This document shows, piece after piece, positions 32,835-40,701 of a stretch of 64,000 nucleotides of DNA (position 1 is the first letter of the stretch; each line of letters begins with the position of its first letter). The stretch is from VFKI01 sp033762075 (GTDB taxonomy: Bacteria; Pseudomonadota; Gammaproteobacteria; DSM-16500). Location: positions 1-64,000 of the forward strand of contig JANRLY010000031.1 in NCBI GenBank assembly GCA_033762075.1, read 5' to 3'. Below the pieces are notes generated by a model. The model made no database searches and was not told the DNA's origin. It saw only the letters and a list, made by a program, of their open reading frames with translations. The position numbers and the translations under genes are program-made.

Positions 32835-35648
32835 CTACCCCAACGCCTCAACAACAAGCGCTTCTTGTTCTTGTTGATGCGTTGAGAAATACCCTGCAGC
32901 AGGAGAAGCCGCTGCAGTACGACCTGCATAAATCAATGTTTGCTGATCGGACAAACACGCAGATAACCATAATTGCATCACAAACCATGCGCCTTGATTT
33001 TTAGGTTCTTCTTGACACCAAATAATATTTTTAACATGACGATACGCAGAGAGAATTTGTTTTATCGCTCCCTCAGGGAAAGGATAAAGCTGCTCAATCC
33101 GAATCAAAGCAACATTGTCTTTTTTAGTCTCGGCGCGTTTTTCAAATAATTCGTAATAAATTTTTCCGCAACATAATACCACACGATCAACTTTTTTTGT
33201 GGCATGCTCTTCGTCAGGTATCGCTAATTGAAACGCCCCTTCAGACAAGTCTTGCAGTGAAGAAACCGCTAATGGATGACGCAAAAGACTTTTAGGCGTC
33301 ATGACAATCAGTGGTTTGCGCCAAGGGCGTAGCATTTGACGACGTAGCAAATGAAAAATTTGCGCTGGCGTTGAAGGAACACATACTTGCATATTGTTTT
33401 GTGCACACAATTGCAAATAACGCTCAAGACGCGCAGAAGAATGCTCAGGACCCATCCCTTCGTAACCATGCGGTAAAAACATCACCAAACCGCAAAGGCG
33501 ATGCCATTTTTGTTCGCCAGAACTGATAAATTGATCAATGACCACTTGCGCACCATTGGCAAAATCACCAAATTGCGCTTCCCAAATCGTCAGGAAATTG
33601 GGTTCCGCTGAAGCGTAACCATACTCGAAGGCAAGAACCGCTTCTTCTGAGAGAAGGGAATCAATTAAATTGATTTTAGCTTGTGACTCAGAGACATGAC
33701 TCAGCGGAATATAACTTTCACCAGTATTTTGATCATACAAAACTGAATGACGATGCGCGAATGTCCCACGACAAGCATCTTGACCACATAAACGAATTGG
33801 ATAATCTTGATCTAGCAATGAGGCATAGGCAAGAATTTCACAATAACCCCAATTAAGCGGCATTTCACCTTGCGTCATTTTTTCACGTGCTTCTAATGTT
33901 TTTTTAACTTGAGGTTGCACAACAAATCCTTTGGGAAGTTGCTCAAGTTTTTTCGCAAGTGCTTTTAATTTTTGTGCTGAGAGACTTGTTTTGACCGGCT
34001 CTGTCCATTCTGTTCCCTGAAAGCTCGACCATAATTCAGCGTATTCATAAGCGACACCTGAATCTACACGTTCAACAATACACTGACCTGCATCTAATTG
34101 ATCGCGATAGGTTGCAGAAATTTTTTGCGGCAAATCTGCAGGAATGACATTTTCTGAGATGAGTTTTTTTGCATACATCTCTGCCGGTGTGGGCATAGAA
34201 CGAATCACTTTATACATCAACGGTTGCGTTGCTGAAGGCTCATCCGCTTCATTGTGACCATGGCGACGATAACAAACTAAATCAATCACAATATCTTTAC
34301 CAAAACGATGACGATAATCTGTCGCTAATTTTGCAACAAAAAATACGGCTTCAGGATCATTGCCATTGACATGAATAATCGGTGCCTCCACCATTTTGGC
34401 AATATCAGTACAATACAAACTGGAACGTGAATCTTTTGGATTACTCGTGGTGAAACCGACTTGATTGTTAATCACAATATGAACTGAGCCACCCACAGTA
34501 AACCAACGCGTTTGTGACAAACTGAATGTTTCCATCACAACACCCTGCCCCGCAAACGCTGCATCTCCGTGAATTTGGATAGGCATCACTAAACGATGCT
34601 CAGTGTCTTTGCGACGACGCTGTCTCGAGCGCACAGAACCTTGCACCACTGGCGAGACAATTTCTAAATGAGATGGATTAAAAGATAAAGCTAAATGAAT
34701 AGAACCATAAGGTGTTTTAACATCTGATGAAAAACCCATATGATATTTCACATCGCCAGAATAATTAGTTTCGGCATGCTTCCCTTCAAAGACCGCAAAA
34801 ATTTCGGTGGGGGCTTTACCTAAAATATTGACTAATACATTCAAACGACCACGATGCGCCATACCAATGATAATTTCTTTGGTGCCACTTTCTGAGCCAC
34901 GATGCACAATTGTTTCGATCAAAGGCATTAAACTGTCACCGCCTTCGAGTGAAAAACGTTTTTGGCCAACGTATTTATTGCCCAGATATTTTTCGAGACC
35001 ATCTGCTTTAACAAGTTGATCGAGAATGCGTAAACGTTCTTCATGAGTCGGCACAAAACCGCGCCATTCATTTTCCATGCGCTGCTGAATCCACTCGACT
35101 TCGGATTGATTCGGAATATGCATATATTCGATACCAATTTTTCCGCAATAAGTGTCGCGTAACGCCGCAAGAATTTCACCTAATGTTGCTGTAGGTTTTT
35201 TTAAGCCAGCAAAACAAGTTGCATCAAAAGTAATTTTAGTATCAGCTTCACTGAACCCATGCCAAGATAATTCGAGTGCAGGGTGTCTCGGTGGTTGATA
35301 CAAACCCAATGGGTCAATGTCAGCTTGCAAATGACCGAAGCTGCGATACGCCGTGACAAGATCAACAATTTTTTCTTGTTGACGCGCATGATATGCATCT
35401 CCACTCACGGCAGCCGTCTGCCTCATTTGTGGGTGTTGTGCTAGTTGCAAAAAGAAATCACGGACGTCACTGTGCGGAACGTCTTGTGGAGAACTATTTT
35501 TATTAAAATATGCTTGCCAATCAGGGGCCACATCCGATGGGTTTTTTAACCAAGTTTCGTAGAGAGACTCCAGCCAAGCATCGTTTGCACCTGAAGATAG
35601 CCAAGAATCTTGCCATTGTTCTTGCATGGAACGTTGCGGTATTTTCAC
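32835..35648 (-). CDS. sucA: 2-oxoglutarate dehydrogenase E1 component
   Basis: The thiamine-diphosphate enzyme that decarboxylates 2-oxoglutarate and loads the SucB lipoyl arm. At 937 aa it is full length. The N-terminal segment DSWLSSGANDAWLESLYETW is typical, IGMAHRGRLNVLVNILGK and IHGDAAFAGQGVVMET mark the ThDP region, and YCEILAYASLL, QDACRGTFAHRHSVL and LPHGYEGMGPEHSSARLERY belong to the C-terminal transketolase-like part. The GTG start at 35648 has only a weak ribosome site; ATG seven codons in (MQEQWQDSWL) is an alternative. It lies six bases after sdhB, so sdh and suc genes form one unit. No lpd follows sucB. Confidence 0.96.
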   Translation of the reverse strand: MKIPQRSMQEQWQDSWLSSGANDAWLESLYETWLKNPSDVAPDWQAYFNKNSSPQDVPHSDVRDFFLQLAQHPQMRQTAAVSGDAYHARQQEKIVDLVTAYRSFGHLQADIDPLGLYQPPRHPALELSWHGFSEADTKITFDATCFAGLKKPTATLGEILAALRDTYCGKIGIEYMHIPNQSEVEWIQQRMENEWRGFVPTHEERLRILDQLVKADGLEKYLGNKYVGQKRFSLEGGDSLMPLIETIVHRGSESGTKEIIIGMAHRGRLNVLVNILGKAPTEIFAVFEGKHAETNYSGDVKYHMGFSSDVKTPYGSIHLALSFNPSHLEIVSPVVQGSVRSRQRRRKDTEHRLVMPIQIHGDAAFAGQGVVMETFSLSQTRWFTVGGSVHIVINNQVGFTTSNPKDSRSSLYCTDIAKMVEAPIIHVNGNDPEAVFFVAKLATDYRHRFGKDIVIDLVCYRRHGHNEADEPSATQPLMYKVIRSMPTPAEMYAKKLISENVIPADLPQKISATYRDQLDAGQCIVERVDSGVAYEYAELWSSFQGTEWTEPVKTSLSAQKLKALAKKLEQLPKGFVVQPQVKKTLEAREKMTQGEMPLNWGYCEILAYASLLDQDYPIRLCGQDACRGTFAHRHSVLYDQNTGESYIPLSHVSESQAKINLIDSLLSEEAVLAFEYGYASAEPNFLTIWEAQFGDFANGAQVVIDQFISSGEQKWHRLCGLVMFLPHGYEGMGPEHSSARLERYLQLCAQNNMQVCVPSTPAQIFHLLRRQMLRPWRKPLIVMTPKSLLRHPLAVSSLQDLSEGAFQLAIPDEEHATKKVDRVVLCCGKIYYELFEKRAETKKDNVALIRIEQLYPFPEGAIKQILSAYRHVKNIIWCQEEPKNQGAWFVMQLWLSACLSDQQTLIYAGRTAAASPAAGYFSTHQQEQEALVVEALG

Positions 35649-35654
35649 GAGTGA

Positions 35655-36356
35655 TCACCCAATTTGTTCAATCATCATTTGTTTAATGTGTCCAATTGCT
35701 TTTGTTGGATTTAAACCCTTAGGACAGACTGACACACAATTCATAATGCCGCGACAACGGAAAACACTGAAAGGATCTGTTAAATTTGAAAGACGTTTAG
35801 CGGTTTCAGTGTCACGACTATCCACAATAAAACGATACGCTTGCAGCAAACCTGCTGGACCAACAAATTTTTCAGGGTTCCACCAAAAAGAAGGACAAGA
35901 GGTTGAACAGCAAGCACATAAAATACATTCGTAGAGGCCATCTAACTTCGCACGATCTGCAGGAGATTGTAGACGTTCTTTAGTAGGCAGAGGATCGTGA
36001 TTTTGCAACCAAGGCTCAATTTTTTCGTATTGTTGATAAAATTGCGACATATCAACGACTAAATCACGCACCACTGGCAAACCTGGCAGAGGACGAATCA
36101 CGATGGGTTCTTTTAATGAAGAAAGATGTGTTGTACAGGCTAAACCATTTTTACCATTGATGTTCATGCCATCAGAACCGCACACACCTTCACGACAAGA
36201 ACGACGCAAAGTCAGTGTATCATCCATGGTATTTTTAATCGCAAGCAATGCATCTAATAACATATTGCATTCATGAGCGACGATATCCAACTCAAAAGTT
36301 TGCATGTAAGGTTTAACATCTGTTTCTGGATTGTAACGATAAATTGAAAATTGCAT
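35655..36356 (-). CDS. sdhB: Succinate dehydrogenase iron-sulfur subunit
   Basis: Carries electrons from the SdhA flavin to ubiquinone in respiratory complex II. The 233-aa protein has the [2Fe-2S] cysteines in SCREGVCGSDGMNINGKNG and LACTTH, then the [4Fe-4S]/[3Fe-4S] motifs CILCACCSTSCPSFWWNPE and CRGIMNCVSVCPKGLNP. The ubiquinone-site Trp is in the SFWWN segment. It lies 12 bases after sdhA and six before sucA. Confidence 0.97.
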   Translation of the reverse strand: MQFSIYRYNPETDVKPYMQTFELDIVAHECNMLLDALLAIKNTMDDTLTLRRSCREGVCGSDGMNINGKNGLACTTHLSSLKEPIVIRPLPGLPVVRDLVVDMSQFYQQYEKIEPWLQNHDPLPTKERLQSPADRAKLDGLYECILCACCSTSCPSFWWNPEKFVGPAGLLQAYRFIVDSRDTETAKRLSNLTDPFSVFRCRGIMNCVSVCPKGLNPTKAIGHIKQMMIEQIG

Positions 36357-36368
36357 TGTCTGTCTCCC

Positions 36369-38123
36369 CTACTCACGCGCACGCAGTGTAATGGGCTCTA
36401 CTTCGAGAGGTTTCATGTTTATCGGACGAGAAGCGATGCGACCATCTGAAAAACACACTAAATGTTTTAACCAATTTTTATCGTCACGCTCTGGATAATC
36501 GACACGCGCATGAGCACCACGACTTTCAGTGCGGTCGTTTGCTAACCATGCAGTTGCCATAGCAGTTTCCATGAGATTATCTAATTCGAGTGCTTCGATA
36601 CGGCTAGTGTTGTAATGTTTACTTTTATCGTGAATCACAGCCTGCTCTAAACGTGTACGCAACGCAGCTAATTTTTGGAAGCCTTGTTGCATACTATCTG
36701 CTGCGCGAAATACACCAAAATCGTCTTGCATGATTTTTTGCAACGTTGTGCGAATCACATCAACACTTTCACCTTTGGTGTTCGTGTTCCAACGATTTAA
36801 GCGTGACAAGGCAACATCAAAATCAGATTGCGTTGGCTGACGAAAATCTAAACCTTCACGAACGCTTTTTTGAATGTGCATTCCAGCAGAACGTCCGAAC
36901 ACAACAAGATCCAGCAAGGAGTTTGCGCCTAAACGATTCGCACCGTGCACAGAAACACATGCGCATTCGCCAGCAGCATAAAGTCCTTCGACGATTTGGT
37001 CTTGATTATTATTTACTGTGATCACCTGTGCATGCACGTTCGTAGGAATTCCACCCATGATGTAATGACATGTTGGCACAACAGGAATAGGGTCTTTGAC
37101 AGGATCAACACCGACAAATGTCATTGAAAGATCACGAATCCCAGGCAAACGTGTATTAATCACATCCTCACCTAAGTGATCTAATTTTAATAAAACGTAT
37201 TCGCCTTTTGGACCACAACCACGCCCTTCACGAATTTCAATCAAAGAAGAACGCGAAACAATATCGCGGCATGCAAGATCTTTTAAGTGCGGCGCATAAC
37301 GCTCCATGTAACGTTCACCATTTTTATTAATTAAATATCCGCCTTCACCTCGACTGCCCTCTGTAACGAGAACACCTGCGCCGTAAATCCCAGTCGGATG
37401 AAATTGCCAAAATTCCATGTCTTGTAAGGGTAATCCTGCGCGCATTACCATTCCGAAACCATCACCGGTATTGATGTGTGCATTCGTTGTCGAATGAAAA
37501 ATACGTCCCGCCCCACCTGTTGCTAGCACTGTCGCGCGTGATTGGAAGAAAACAATTTCGCCAGTTTCGATAGACATTGCAATGACACCAGCGATACCTT
37601 CTTTTGTGCGCACCAAATCAATCGCAAACCATTCGTTATAGAATTGCGTTTTTGCCTGTAAATTACGTTGATAAAGCGTGTGCAACATCGCATGACCTGT
37701 GCGATCTGCTGCGCAACACGTACGGCGCGCTTGCTCTTGACCAAAATTTCGTGTGGCGCCACCAAATGCGCGTTGATAAATTTTACCGTCAGGATTACGC
37801 GAAAAAGGTAACCCCATGTGTTCTAATTCATAAATAGTTTGCGGTGCATTTTTACACATGTATTCGATGGCTTCTTGGTCGCCAAGAAAATCTGAGCCAA
37901 GCACAGTGTCATACATGTGCCAACGCCAATCATCATCACCGTCTGTATTACCGAGCGCAGCGTTAATTCCACCTTGCGCAGACACAGTATGAGAACGCGT
38001 CGGGAAAACTTTTGAGATGACGGCGACATTTAAACCGGATTGCGCTAATTCGATGGAGGTACGCATACCTGCGCCACCACCGCCCACAATGACAGCATCA
38101 AATACCCATGTTGTAAGATTCAT
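36369..38123 (-). CDS. sdhA: Succinate dehydrogenase flavoprotein subunit
   Basis: Oxidises succinate to fumarate; a peripheral subunit on the cytoplasmic side of complex II. The 584-aa protein has the FAD-binding start AVIVGGGGAGMRTSIELA, the covalent-FAD His in TRSHTVSAQGGINAALGN, the active-site region FHPTGIYGAGVLVTEGSRGE, and the C-terminal GANRLGANSLLDLVVFGRSA with the succinate-binding Arg. HARVDYPERDDKNWLKH closes the catalytic fold. One base separates it from sdhD and 12 from sdhB. Confidence 0.98.
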   Translation of the reverse strand: MNLTTWVFDAVIVGGGGAGMRTSIELAQSGLNVAVISKVFPTRSHTVSAQGGINAALGNTDGDDDWRWHMYDTVLGSDFLGDQEAIEYMCKNAPQTIYELEHMGLPFSRNPDGKIYQRAFGGATRNFGQEQARRTCCAADRTGHAMLHTLYQRNLQAKTQFYNEWFAIDLVRTKEGIAGVIAMSIETGEIVFFQSRATVLATGGAGRIFHSTTNAHINTGDGFGMVMRAGLPLQDMEFWQFHPTGIYGAGVLVTEGSRGEGGYLINKNGERYMERYAPHLKDLACRDIVSRSSLIEIREGRGCGPKGEYVLLKLDHLGEDVINTRLPGIRDLSMTFVGVDPVKDPIPVVPTCHYIMGGIPTNVHAQVITVNNNQDQIVEGLYAAGECACVSVHGANRLGANSLLDLVVFGRSAGMHIQKSVREGLDFRQPTQSDFDVALSRLNRWNTNTKGESVDVIRTTLQKIMQDDFGVFRAADSMQQGFQKLAALRTRLEQAVIHDKSKHYNTSRIEALELDNLMETAMATAWLANDRTESRGAHARVDYPERDDKNWLKHLVCFSDGRIASRPINMKPLEVEPITLRARE

Positions 38124-38124
38124 T

Positions 38125-38472
38125 TCAGATACTCCAGAGGGTCAGCAGCGCCGCGAAAAAAAATCCGACGAGAGCGAATAACACCAATACATTTAATAAG
38201 ACACGTACAACACCGCATTTGACGTAATCAGTAAAAACAGTCCACATCCCTATCCAGCTGTGATACAGCAATGTCAGAATAAAAACTAATGTGAAAATTT
38301 TCACCCATAGGCTATTAAACAAACTTTGCCATTCGAGATAATCTAAGCCAGGATGATGAAAAAAATAGACTCCAAAGGCGATGAAGTAAAACAACATGTA
38401 AATGGCTGAAAAGCGCTGAATCAACCAATCCTTTAAACCACGGCGATTCGCGCCGGAATGAGTACTCACCAT
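38125..38472 (-). CDS. sdhD: Succinate dehydrogenase membrane anchor subunit
   Basis: A heme b / quinone-binding anchor, 115 aa from ATG 38472 with AGG nine bases upstream; a TTG two codons earlier is less likely. Three membrane helices are visible: FSAIYMLFYFIAFGVYFF, LWVKIFTLVFILTLLYHSWI (with a heme-ligand-type His) and VLLNVLVLFALVGFFFAALL. RRGLKDWLIQRFSAIYM is typical of SdhD. It overlaps sdhC by seven bases. Confidence 0.93.
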   Translation of the reverse strand: MVSTHSGANRRGLKDWLIQRFSAIYMLFYFIAFGVYFFHHPGLDYLEWQSLFNSLWVKIFTLVFILTLLYHSWIGMWTVFTDYVKCGVVRVLLNVLVLFALVGFFFAALLTLWSI

Positions 38473-38846
38473 AGCCAAATACCTATCAGAATAAATAACA
38501 CAACGCTAATACCAATTGTGATGTAAGAAGACAGCTTTCCGGCTTGTAAAGATTCGCCGATACCGAGATCCATTAAAAGATGGCGCGCACCCGCCACCAT
38601 GTGATAGCTCAAAGCGCCCAGACTCAGCCAAAGAAAAAATTTCACCCAGCCACTGGATAAGAAAAACACAATATCGTCGAAACCTTGCTGGGTAGACAGC
38701 GAACACTGGAACACCCAGAGAAAAAATGGAATCAGCAAAAATAAAATAACGCCTGAAAGACGATGTAAAATCGAAATAATCGCCATAATTGGGAAATGCA
38801 TTGTGAAGAGATTGAGGTTTTTAGGCCGCAGGTCTTTAGCAGTCAA
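38466..38846 (-). CDS. sdhC: Succinate dehydrogenase cytochrome b556 subunit
   Basis: The first gene of the sdhCDAB-suc operon. Three helices are present: FPIMAIISILHRLSGVILFL then IPFFLWVFQ, WVKFFLWLSLGALSYHMVAG with the heme-ligand His (SYHMVAGARHLLMD), and ITIGISVVLFILIGIWLW. SILHRLSG is the family signature. The frame opens earlier, but TTG 38846 (MTAKDLRPKNLNLFTMHFP) has AGGGG six bases upstream and matches related proteins, giving 126 aa. A promoter lies 58 bases upstream. Confidence 0.92.
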   Translation of the reverse strand: MTAKDLRPKNLNLFTMHFPIMAIISILHRLSGVILFLLIPFFLWVFQCSLSTQQGFDDIVFFLSSGWVKFFLWLSLGALSYHMVAGARHLLMDLGIGESLQAGKLSSYITIGISVVLFILIGIWLW

Positions 38847-38903
38847 GTGACTCCCCTTATCGCACAAAAATAGTAGGTTTAAAAGCCAAGGAAAAACCCG
38901 CTA

Positions 38904-38932
38904 AGTATAGCGATCGAGGGAAAGCAAATCAA
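38904..38932 (-). promoter_or_regulatory. Promoter of the sdhCDAB-suc operon
   Basis: On the minus strand TTGATT, 17-base spacer, TATACT. It is back to back with the gltA promoter. The 288-base gap between the two genes holds both promoters, a dyad ACTTCAAGTAGG/ACTTGAAG, and no gene. Confidence 0.75.
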
Positions 38933-39081
38933 TCAATGGGTTCATCTTCATCTCACTTCAAGTAGGGGAGGGTTTCAGACAAAACGACATCCCTGCAATC
39001 GGTTCTTGCGTCCCTGCACGAAACGACCTTCAACCCCCATCACTCAACTTGAAGCGCGGCGTACTTCATTTTTTGATTCAA

Positions 39082-39110
39082 TTGACAACAACCTCGGGAG
39101 TTCTTATAGT
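39082..39110 (+). promoter_or_regulatory. Promoter of gltA
   Basis: A near-consensus site: TTGACA (39082-39087), 17-base spacer, TATAGT (39105-39110). It is 25 bases before the gltA start codon, so the leader is very short. Confidence 0.85.
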
Positions 39111-39135
39111 TTCACCCTAACAACTGGAGAGGACC

Positions 39136-40419
39136 ATGACTAGCAAAAAAGCAGAGTTAATTGCTGAAAAAAAAGACATAACACTTGATATTCTCTCAGG
39201 GACCCTCGGCCCAGACGCCATTGATGTGACGTCTTTATTCAAGGAAGGTTATTTCAGCTACGACCCTGGCTTTATGTCAACGGCCTCCTGCGAGTCTGCC
39301 ATTACCTTCATCGATGGCGACAAAGGCATCCTCCTCTATCGCGGTTATCCCATCGAACAACTCGCTATGCACTCCGATTTTGTCGAAGTCTGTTATTTAT
39401 TGCTCAACGGTGAATTGCCCGACAAAACACAATATGCAGAGTTTTGCCATGCCATTAATCGTCACACGATGGTGCATGAACAAATGCGCAATTTCTTTAA
39501 TGGTTTTCGTCGTGATGCACACCCTATGGCTGTTATGGTGGGCGTTGTCGGTGCTTTATCAGCTTTTTATCACGACACACTCGACATTAAAAATACCGAG
39601 CATCGTGCAATTTCTGCATTACGTCTCATCGCAAAAATGCCCACGATTGCGGCAATGTGTTACAAATATTCGATTGGTCAACCTTTCATGCCACCACAAA
39701 ATCATATGTCCTACGCAGAAAACTTTTTACATATGATGTTTGCTACACCTTGCGAAGAGACCCATCCAGATCCCGTCTTAGTCCGCGCACTCGATCGTAT
39801 TTTTATTTTGCATGCAGATCACGAACAAAATGCATCGACTTCTACTGTACGTCTTGCAGGCTCAACCGGTGCAAATCCTTTCGCGTGTATTTCTGCAGGT
39901 ATTGCTGCACTGTGGGGACCCGCGCATGGTGGTGCGAATGAAGCGGCTCTCAATATGCTGCACGAAATTGGCGATGTGTCTCGTATTCCAGAATATATCG
40001 CACGCGCAAAAGATCCGAATGATAATTTCCGTTTAATGGGATTTGGTCATCGTGTTTATAAAAATTATGATCCGCGTGCAAAAGTGATGCGCGAAACGTG
40101 TTATGAAGTGCTCGAAGCCGTTGGCGCACACGATAATCCACTTTTCAAAATTGCGATGGCTCTTGAAAAAATTGCCCTCGAAGATCAATATTTCATCGAT
40201 CGTAAATTGTATCCTAATGTAGATTTTTATTCGGGCATCACACTGAGTGCAATTGGCATTCCCCCGAATATGTTCACCGTCATTTTTGCACTCGCTCGCA
40301 CTATTGGTTGGGTCGCGCACTGGAATGAAATGATCGGCAGCCCGTATCGCTTAAGTCGTCCAAGACAGCTTTATATTGGTTCACCTGAGAGAGATTTTAT
40401 CGAACGCAATAAACGCTAG
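39136..40419 (+). CDS. gltA: Citrate synthase
   Basis: Condenses acetyl-CoA and oxaloacetate, the entry step of the TCA cycle. The 427-aa protein is of the Gram-negative type II form. The catalytic residues are His in LHADHEQNASTSTVRLAGS, His in GFGHRVYKNYDPRAKV, and Asp in YPNVDFYSGITLSAIGIP. GAPAHGG-like WGPAHGGANEAAL holds another substrate contact. GAGAGG lies five bases before the ATG. It is divergent from sdhC, and the two promoters together control the cycle genes. Confidence 0.98.
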   Translation: MTSKKAELIAEKKDITLDILSGTLGPDAIDVTSLFKEGYFSYDPGFMSTASCESAITFIDGDKGILLYRGYPIEQLAMHSDFVEVCYLLLNGELPDKTQYAEFCHAINRHTMVHEQMRNFFNGFRRDAHPMAVMVGVVGALSAFYHDTLDIKNTEHRAISALRLIAKMPTIAAMCYKYSIGQPFMPPQNHMSYAENFLHMMFATPCEETHPDPVLVRALDRIFILHADHEQNASTSTVRLAGSTGANPFACISAGIAALWGPAHGGANEAALNMLHEIGDVSRIPEYIARAKDPNDNFRLMGFGHRVYKNYDPRAKVMRETCYEVLEAVGAHDNPLFKIAMALEKIALEDQYFIDRKLYPNVDFYSGITLSAIGIPPNMFTVIFALARTIGWVAHWNEMIGSPYRLSRPRQLYIGSPERDFIERNKR

Positions 40420-40441
40420 TTTTTTTATTTCAAGGAGCACA

Positions 40442-40631
40442 CATAAAAAAATACTAGCCCACTGCATGGGAATAAGTTTATTAAGCTTAAGAAGTGCAGC
40501 CTTTGCAGAATCAATCATAGTTGGAAATATTGCCGCCACTAGCTTCTTCTGATTTCATTGCTGTAAGCATCGATACAGGCAAAACCCAAAACTGGACAAA
40601 CGTCCGATGCGTCGCGACACAAGTAAGTTAA
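40442..40631 (+). pseudogene. Degraded gene for a small secreted protein (start codon lost)
   Basis: AAGGAG (40432-40437) is followed after five bases by AT-AAAAAAATACTAGCC. Adding one missing G would make ATG AAA AAA ATA CTA GCC. The frame then reads KKILAHCMGISLLSLRSAAF then AESI, a typical signal peptide with cleavage at AFA|E, but stops at TGA after SFF. A second frame, SDFIAVSIDTGKTQNWTNVR, continues to 40631, so there is also a frameshift. It lies just downstream of gltA. The parent family is unknown. The pair TCCCGCGA/TCGCGGGA (40653-40688) follows as a palindrome. Confidence 0.5.
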
Positions 40632-40701
40632 CTTAATCGCCACCAACTTTTATCCCGCGAACTCTTTGACAAGCCAAAAATCGCGGGAATATTGTTTGTG
40701 A

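Noticed and set aside
40653..40688. TCCCGCGA/TCGCGGGA as the fadE terminator
   Set aside because: The loop is 20 bases long and no T-run follows on the minus strand.
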